A program made the translations under genes and the position numbers. From Candidatus Enterovibrio escicola (GTDB lineage: Bacteria; Pseudomonadota; Gammaproteobacteria; Enterobacterales; Vibrionaceae): a stretch of 42,861 nucleotides of DNA. Of this stretch, positions 37,980 through 42,861 are shown in pieces. Location: assembly GCF_002464935.1 (NCBI RefSeq), contig NZ_CM008325.1:1-42861 (forward strand), read 5' to 3'. Position 1 is the stretch's first letter. Each line of letters begins with the position of its first letter. The notes beneath the pieces are model-generated. The model was not told where the DNA came from. It saw nothing but the letters and a program-made list of their open reading frames with translations, and made no database searches.

Positions 37980-39599
37980 TTACTGTGTTTTCTTGTATAT
38001 TAACACCTTGGTATCTTTAACTTCAATACTATCTATAAGCTGCAAGTTATAATCCTTAATATACTTTTTTAATCTTAATGTTTCTGTAGGTTGTTGCCCT
38101 GAACCAGCATTACCAAATGCTGTCAGCATTTCATTAAACATAACATAATTAGGCTGATATTTATCTATATAATCAGTACCACAACCCTGCCAGTAATGGC
38201 AACCTTGAGATTTCATCTTATCAGGCAATGCTACATATTGGTCATAAACTAATTTATCTGTGGGTACTAAATGTTTACTAACATATTCATAAGTTTTATA
38301 TGCTATACCCTCCTTATATAGTAATCTAGTAATAAGTGTTGGTGTAAGTGTGTAGAGGTTTGACAGTATAGTAAGTAGTGCAGAATAAATAAAAGATGTG
38401 TTAGCAAATAGCCTTAAGTGCTTTAATCGAATATCCGTAATATTTGATACATAATTCATTATGGCAAATAAACTTAGTACAAAGAATGGATATAAAGGTT
38501 GTAGATAATGACCACTAATCATTGTTCTATTACCAATAATAGTGATACAAAGAACAAAGAATAAGCCTATAGTATTTGTTATATATAAAAATAAGCTGGC
38601 TCTTTTCTTATTAATATACATTAATAAAGTTATTACAAAAGTTATGGGTAGTAATATAATAGAGAGTTGAATGACGGAGACAGACATTAATAACTTATAC
38701 CAAGATATTAATGAATCTGTAAAAGACATAGCATATTTACTAGTTATCCAACTAGTACTTAAATTTATTTGATATTCAATGAAGTTTGTCAAATCTAAAA
38801 TAGCAAAGGGATGAATTATAAATAATATAGCTAGTGCTAATAAAGTTGTCCTGCCAAGAATTTTTATAAAATCCATAGAAAATACGAACTGCATATATTT
38901 TTGTTGTTGTTCTTTACAATAGAAATGTAGAAAAGAAAATAAGATAGGTAGTGACATGAAGAAAAAGATTTGTTTGCTTAATGTTGCTAACACTAAGCAG
39001 ATTAATCCTGCAAAATAAAGTTTATAATCTTGCGGATTATCTATGAACTTTAGCAAAGCTAGTATGCCTGAAAATATAAACATAAGCCCTGTAGTTTCAG
39101 GATGTATGAAATAGAATAATTGTGCACCAACAGGCGAAATGATATATAAAATGCTAGCACATCCAGCAAGTACAATACTGTTAAATAGTTTTTTAGCTAT
39201 TTCATAAAAAACTAGCACAGATATTAACCCTATCATAAACAAGATAAACCTTATACTAATATACAGTATTAAGTTATTTTCTGTACCTGTAAGCCAGAAA
39301 AAGAGTTTAATTGGTGCTAATAAAACAAAGTTAATTGCAAAATATGTCCAACCATAGAATTTGCTATGATAACCACCTTGCATATTATAGTAAGGAGGAT
39401 TAAAAAGATTTTCTATAGCAACAACATGGCTACCTGGATCAACCTCAAAACCAAGAATTAAACCTAAATCTTCTACTATAATAAATACATGAGGTAAGTA
39501 TAAAATGGCAAAGATTATAGATAATAATAGATAAACTTTATCTTTGCTTAGGTGCTTATATAAGCCAGAGCTTAATTTAAAGAAGATACTTTCTTGCAT
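37980..39599 (-). CDS. GT-C-like membrane glycosyltransferase
   Basis: The 539-aa protein has about ten membrane helices over residues 25-430 and a soluble C-terminal domain. The first periplasmic loop (VEDLGLILGFEVDPGSHVVA) carries acidic residues where GT-C/PMT-type enzymes have their catalytic Asp/Glu. As the membrane transferase beside GtrA and GtrB it is the best candidate for the periplasmic step: moving the lipid-linked sugar onto an O-antigen or other glycan. It converges with gtrA, 11 bp apart. The C-terminal domain (CHYWQGCGTDYIDKYQPNYV) is duplicated in a decayed copy upstream (39602-40018). The acceptor is unknown. Confidence 0.78.
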   Translation of the reverse strand: MQESIFFKLSSGLYKHLSKDKVYLLLSIIFAILYLPHVFIIVEDLGLILGFEVDPGSHVVAIENLFNPPYYNMQGGYHSKFYGWTYFAINFVLLAPIKLFFWLTGTENNLILYISIRFILFMIGLISVLVFYEIAKKLFNSIVLAGCASILYIISPVGAQLFYFIHPETTGLMFIFSGILALLKFIDNPQDYKLYFAGLICLVLATLSKQIFFFMSLPILFSFLHFYCKEQQQKYMQFVFSMDFIKILGRTTLLALAILFIIHPFAILDLTNFIEYQINLSTSWITSKYAMSFTDSLISWYKLLMSVSVIQLSIILLPITFVITLLMYINKKRASLFLYITNTIGLFFVLCITIIGNRTMISGHYLQPLYPFFVLSLFAIMNYVSNITDIRLKHLRLFANTSFIYSALLTILSNLYTLTPTLITRLLYKEGIAYKTYEYVSKHLVPTDKLVYDQYVALPDKMKSQGCHYWQGCGTDYIDKYQPNYVMFNEMLTAFGNAGSGQQPTETLRLKKYIKDYNLQLIDSIEVKDTKVLIYKKTQ

Positions 39600-39601
39600 G
39601 A

Positions 39602-40018
39602 TTATTTCTTATAAACAGAGATGGTTATATTATCTACTTTTAAAGTATCTCCTAATTGTAAATTACATTCATGCAGATACTGCTTTAAATCGCTCATTTT
39701 TTGCCTAAAAAAGTAAACTAAGTTATGTATTCAATAAGTTGAATGGTTCGTTGGTCTGACAGGTAACCCAAGTGTCGATGACTGCAGATGTCCTGTGTCT
39801 TAACAAGAATTTGTAATCCATGAAAGAATTTATTTTTATACGGAAATAAACGTGTTGAACACACGACCGGCAAATAAAGTATTAAAAATCATATAATTAG
39901 GCTGATATCTGTCTATATAGTCACTGCCCGAGTCTTGCCAGTAATGACAGTTTTGCGATTTTATATGAGCAGGCAAGATCTTAAAAAGATCTTTTTGTCC
40001 AAAAATATGATAGCACAA
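39602..40018 (-). pseudogene. Decayed second copy of the GT-C glycosyltransferase (C-terminal end)
   Basis: Two pieces resemble the end of the neighbouring 539-aa protein. Piece one (about 39890-39990): KSQNCHYWQDSGSDYIDRYQ compared with KSQGCHYWQGCGTDYIDKYQ. Piece two (39602-39697, to the stop): LKQYLHECNLQLGDTLKV compared with LKKYIKDYNLQLIDSIEV, both ending YKK. About 190 bp of unrelated or scrambled sequence lies between. The rest of the gene is gone. A tandem pair of transferases therefore once stood here, perhaps for two linkages. Confidence 0.8.
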
Positions 40019-40236
40019 TTTTTATTGAAATACAAAATAAATTATACTGGTTACTATCCTTATAAGACCATTTATCAGATAAAGATAGAATAACCTTAGA
40101 AATACTGGCAGATCTTATTAAAGATACACACATAGAAAAATAGCTATAACTTATATATTGACTATCTTGTCTTTTGTAGATTGAAAGATAGATACATCTA
40201 TTAGTGGTAGACAGGGAAGTAGTAAATTATCCTACA
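40019..40236. other. Gap between sugar cassette and Tn3 remnant
   Basis: It is AT-rich; only the fragment TLEILADLIKDTHIEK (plus strand, 40099-40143) looks protein-like, and I cannot place it. Confidence 0.35.
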
Positions 40237-40825
40237 CTAAGGGCTTGGCCAACGGTACTCTCCAGTTAATGCAATGTGCTCCCAGCTCAAGGGCGATATA
40301 TGCTGAAGAAGCTTGTCATCAACCTCTATACCTTGTTTTCTAAGGATTTCTACTGCTTTTTTCAAGTAGATTGTATTCCAAAGAACAATTGCCGCTGGCG
40401 CGGTAGCGCTGTTGCTCAAAACTACGGTCTCTAATTTCACCCAGTTGGTTAAAGAAAACGGTGCGTGCAAGCGCATTACGAGCTTCACCTTTGTTTAAAC
40501 CCACTTGGACTCGTCGTCTGAGCTCCGGACTTTGAATCCACTCCAGCATGAATAACGTACGCTCAAGCCGCCCAAAATCCCTTAGCGCGAGTGCTAGACC
40601 GTTTTGCCTCGGGTAACTTCCTAGCTTGTGCAAGATTAGAGACGCGGTCACAGATCCCTGTCTAATTGATGAGGCAAGCCTTAATATGTCATCCCAATAG
40701 TCTTCGATGAGATCTTTTTCTTTCTGTGTGAATGACGTTAACCGAATTAGCGTCGATTCATCGCCAGGAATACTTTTTAGCTCCTCACGCTCTAGTTGAG
40801 TTAACAATGGTTGTTTGCGTGGCAT
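40237..40825 (-). pseudogene. tnpA: Tn3-family transposase, internally deleted
   Basis: The start [20 protein letters not shown] is the N-terminus of a Tn3-type TnpA (normally ~1000 aa). After about 45 residues it jumps in frame to the C-terminal region ([40 protein letters not shown]). A further small deletion shifts the frame just before [20 protein letters not shown] and the end [16 protein letters not shown]. The catalytic domain is lost, leaving a non-autonomous remnant. tnpA and tnpR are divergent, as in the Tn3 subgroup. GC is clearly higher than in the sugar cassette, consistent with separate arrival. Confidence 0.88.
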
Positions 40826-40855
40826 GCAGACTTTCCTCTATTGTAAAAACGTTCG

Positions 40856-40910
40856 TTTGTGCAACGGTTATTAACGCAAGGCAGAATCAAGGTTTTGCGC
40901 GTTGCACAAA
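40856..40910. promoter_or_regulatory. res-like site between tnpA and tnpR
   Basis: TTTGTGCAACG (40856-40866) and CGTTGCACAAA (40900-40910) form a perfect 11-bp inverted repeat in the tnpA-tnpR intergenic region, where Tn3-type res sites bind resolvase and hold both promoters. Confidence 0.65.
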
Positions 40911-40953
40911 TATATTGCAAAATAAAAACAAATGGCAACAGGTTATCGCAACA

Positions 40954-41296
40954 ATGAAATGTGGTTACGCACGAATATCAACTCAAGATCAAAACACCCA
41001 AGTACAGGTAGCAGCGCTCAAGAGCGCTGGGTGCAAACTGGTCTTCGAGGAACAAGCCTCTGGCGGCCGCTGGGATCGACCTGAGTTACACCGTCTGCTT
41101 GAGCAATTGCGCCCCGGCGATACGGTGGTAGTTTGAAAACTAGACCGACTATCGCGGTCGTTAAAAGATTTGCTAACGATCTTAGAAAAAACAGAAATTG
41201 CTGGAGCGACCTTTTTGAGTCTCACAGAATCAATCGATACCTCAGCCCCTGCTAGACGTATGATGATGCAGATAGTGGGTTCGTTTGCTGAATCCC
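40954..41296 (+). pseudogene. tnpR: Tn3-type serine resolvase, nonsense-mutated and truncated
   Basis: MKCGYARISTQDQNTQVQVA carries the catalytic Ser, and the helix LEQLRPGDTVVV is followed by TGA (41134-41136) where TnpR proteins have Trp (VVWKLDRLSRS). Reading continues in frame through KLDRLSRSLKDLLTILEKTE and RRMMMQIVGSFAE, then ends at an IS5 fragment at about 41297, losing the DNA-binding domain. A TGG-to-TGA change plus truncation leaves no active product. Confidence 0.88.
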
Positions 41297-41462
41297 TGTC
41301 TACCCCGAAAAGATAAACCCACGGTCACGATGACCGTGATGCTTTAGACAATGCCATGCCTTAATGGCAGCATCCTCTATCCAAAAAGTCACTGAGCCAC
41401 GGTTTACCAATGCTTGATTAGGCAGCTTCCAGCTCTTCCATGCTTTTGTCCATTGGATTAAC
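41297..41462 (-). mobile_element. IS5-family N-terminal fragment (different subtype)
   Basis: The reverse strand reads KAWKSWKLPNQALVNRGSVT, FWIEDAAIKAWHCLKHHGHR and DRGFIFSG, the start of an IS903-type transposase. It has fewer changes than the other copies and a different N-terminus, so it belongs to another IS5 subtype or a younger insertion. Confidence 0.75.
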
Positions 41463-41466
41463 TCAA

Positions 41467-41818
41467 CTACTTACAACGACCTGCAGCTTTCAGGAGCGCG
41501 TTACATTGACCCTGGTTTTCTTCTGTTGCTGGTTTGAGTTTGGTGTCAGCTTGCGCATTCATTTTCCTACAGATGGCGTCTGACTTCACCACGATTGCCG
41601 TTGTGTAGTAGCAGCTATATTGCGAGCCATTAGCTTCGGCATCGAAAGTAATTTTTTCAAGGCCAGACTGCACGTTGGTAATTGAAATGTTGTTTGGCTG
41701 CGTGCCGATGGCAAACGACGCCTTTTGTTTCAGGCTTTCTTCGCTGGCAACCTGTTTTTCAATAATGCCACAGCCTGACAAAACGGTTAGAGCAAGCGGC
41801 GATAAGTTTCAATTTCAT
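41467..41818 (-). pseudogene. Small lipoprotein gene with frameshift in signal peptide
   Basis: From ATG 41818 the frame reads MKLKLIAAC... then fails. Removing one base in the GCTTGC run (near 41794) gives MKLKLIAAALTVLSGCGIIE, a perfect lipoprotein signal peptide (lipobox LSGC), running into the open frame MSGCGIIEKQVASEESLKQK... to ...LLKAAGRCK (stop 41467). The mature part (about 100 aa, four more Cys, ANGSQYSCYYTTAIVV) is not recognised. Either it is a pseudogene or the extra base is a sequencing error. Confidence 0.65.
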
Positions 41819-42009
41819 AAATGGCTTCCTTTCTTTTGGTTAATTTTGGTTGGCTAAAAAATACTAGTCAAATGCGCAATAGACTCACCTCGCTCAGAGT
41901 ACGCATCAGTGCGGTATTTTAGAAAGTTATTCCAGACAAAACGACGTTTCATGTTTTACAGGAATTATTACTTATTGGGAAGATATCGCGTACTTAGAGG
42001 GTAAGTACG

Positions 42010-42369
42010 TCACAATATAAAATCATCTTCTACTTCCTTGTCAAGCCCTCTGTTTTGTTGCTGTTCATTACTATGAACGGGCTTGTCTGCAATATTATCT
42101 TGTTTATTTTCAGTTACTTGTTTTTGCTCATGTGCCGATTTCTGCTCAATAAACATTTGTTGTAGTTTGGGCGAGTCGAAAACAATGTTGAGATTTTTAG
42201 CAATAGCAACATCTATCACTTGTTGTTTAAATGCTTTTGTGCCCGTCAATTTCACTGAGCCGAACTTTTCAGCAGCTAACGTCATTGCAGCCGCTACATG
42301 ATCAAGTTCAGGAATAGTGCTTTTCCCTTCTAGATCATTGCATTGCTCTTGAGATGTTGTACTGAGAAT
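42010..42369 (-). pseudogene. C-terminal fragment of an LPD7-like mobilisation/relaxase protein
   Basis: AMTLAAEKFGSVKLTGTKAF, KQQVIDVAIAKNLNIVFDSP and KLQQMFIEQKSAHE resemble the LPD7 domain found at the C-terminus of plasmid relaxases and other large mobile-element proteins. A Gln/Asn-rich tail (HSNEQQQNRGLDKEVEDDFI) ends it. The frame stays open upstream of the first Met through STIPELDHVAAAMTLAAEKF to the IS6 terminus at 42370, so the gene was longer and was cut by that insertion. Confidence 0.7.
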
Positions 42370-42861
42370 GGCTTTGTTGCAAAAAAATCAACCAAGACTC
42401 AGAATTTAGTTCTGTCTTTTCTGATCTAGTGACTCAATAACCAATCCCGCATTCAAATGGAAAAACTTTGCTCCTGAAATCATTCTTTGGTGCCTGCGCT
42501 GGTATGGTTTGACCCCAATGAGCTACGCCAACCTCAGCGACATGCTGGCAGAGCGAGGGGTTTCGGTTAACCACTCGACCATTTATCGTTGGTTCATGGA
42601 ATATGCCCCAGCATTACGCAAGAAGTTACGTCGCCATCAATTCATCCGAGCAGATTCTTTGTGGCAGCTCGATGAAACCTACGTCAAGGTGAAAGGGAAA
42701 TGGCATTATCTGTATCGAGCTATCAACAAGCAAGGCGAGACACTGGACTTCTATTTCTCACAAAAACGTAATAAAAACGCGGCTTATCAGTTCTTGAAAC
42801 GGTGCCTAAGATACTATGATGTAGACACTCAGCCTAAGACCTTGAACACAGACAAGCATTC
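42370..42861 (+). mobile_element. IS6-family element, 5' part, running off the window
   Basis: The terminus GGCTTTGTTGCAAAAAAATC lies at 42370. From 42425 an open frame encodes FKWKNFAPEIILWCLRWYGL, MSYANLSDMLAERGVSVNHS, TIYRWFMEYAPALRKKLRRH and DETYVKVKGKWHYLYRAINK (first catalytic Asp in DETY), with ...RNKNAAYQFLKRCLR next, all without stops to the window edge. It is the best-preserved transposase here. No ATG opens the frame: the position expected for Met (before TNPAFKWK) is ATA at 42437-42439, so initiation is uncertain. Confidence 0.85.

Noticed and set aside
4051-41136. TGA read as tryptophan (recoded genetic code)
   Set aside because: The shared IS5 TGA replaces Arg, not Trp, and intact genes such as trpS use TGG for Trp and TGA as stop. 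Decay explains the in-frame TGA codons.
1-42861. CRISPR arrays or tRNA genes
   Set aside because: Repeats seen are IS termini or single dyads, with no regular spacer pattern. I found no cloverleaf with a T-loop consensus.

Overview
The window looks like part of an AT-rich gammaproteobacterial plasmid in advanced decay. Intact genes sit as islands in a mosaic of dead insertion sequences. I recognise remnants of IS1, IS3, IS5 (IS903-like), IS6, IS30, IS256, IS607, IS982 and Tn3 families, nearly all broken by stops, frameshifts or deletions. This load fits a host-restricted or recently bottlenecked Vibrionaceae-like lineage; IS-laden fish light-organ symbionts are one possibility. That taxonomic guess is inference only.

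Replication and maintenance (1.3-10.3 kb): an IncFII-type Rep gene has a structured leader with hairpins, leader peptides and a possible loop/downstream pseudoknot. A short ParA and a ribbon-helix-helix-like partner form one partition operon, with operator-like repeats and a 27-bp perfect inverted repeat upstream. A second, unrelated parA-parB operon sits between IS982 sequences. An unrecognised 295-aa basic protein lies between them. Two partition systems suggest replicon fusion.

Accessory islands (10.3-30.7 kb): a second-type tryptophanyl-tRNA synthetase between inverted IS5 copies, a 771-aa chemoreceptor, a stand-alone FabF, a DUF1059-like small protein and a glycine-zipper lipoprotein. 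The lipoprotein gene lies between two direct copies of the same chimeric IS5/IS982 unit. Several IS ends lie within about 15 bp of the start or stop codon of an intact gene.

Sugar cassette (30.7-40.0 kb): the most interesting region. Eight genes read left to right: glucose-1-phosphate cytidylyltransferase, CDP-glucose 4,6-dehydratase, a PLP-type 3-dehydrase with His in place of Lys and without the usual iron-sulfur cysteines, a short-chain reductase/epimerase, a GtrB-like glycosyltransferase, a split transketolase (two genes) and a GtrA-like flippase. A GT-C-like membrane glycosyltransferase converges on them, with remnants of a second copy behind it. My reading is that the cassette makes a CDP-linked 3,6-dideoxy sugar, adds a two-carbon branch through the split transketolase, and hands it to a GtrA/GtrB/GtrC-type system that decorates a surface glycan.

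Right edge (40.2-42.9 kb): richer in GC. It holds a Tn3-family remnant (deleted tnpA, res-like site, tnpR with a Trp-to-stop change cut off by IS5), a lipoprotein gene frameshifted in its signal peptide, the C-terminus of an LPD7-like mobilisation/relaxase protein, and an IS6 element that interrupts it and runs off the window.
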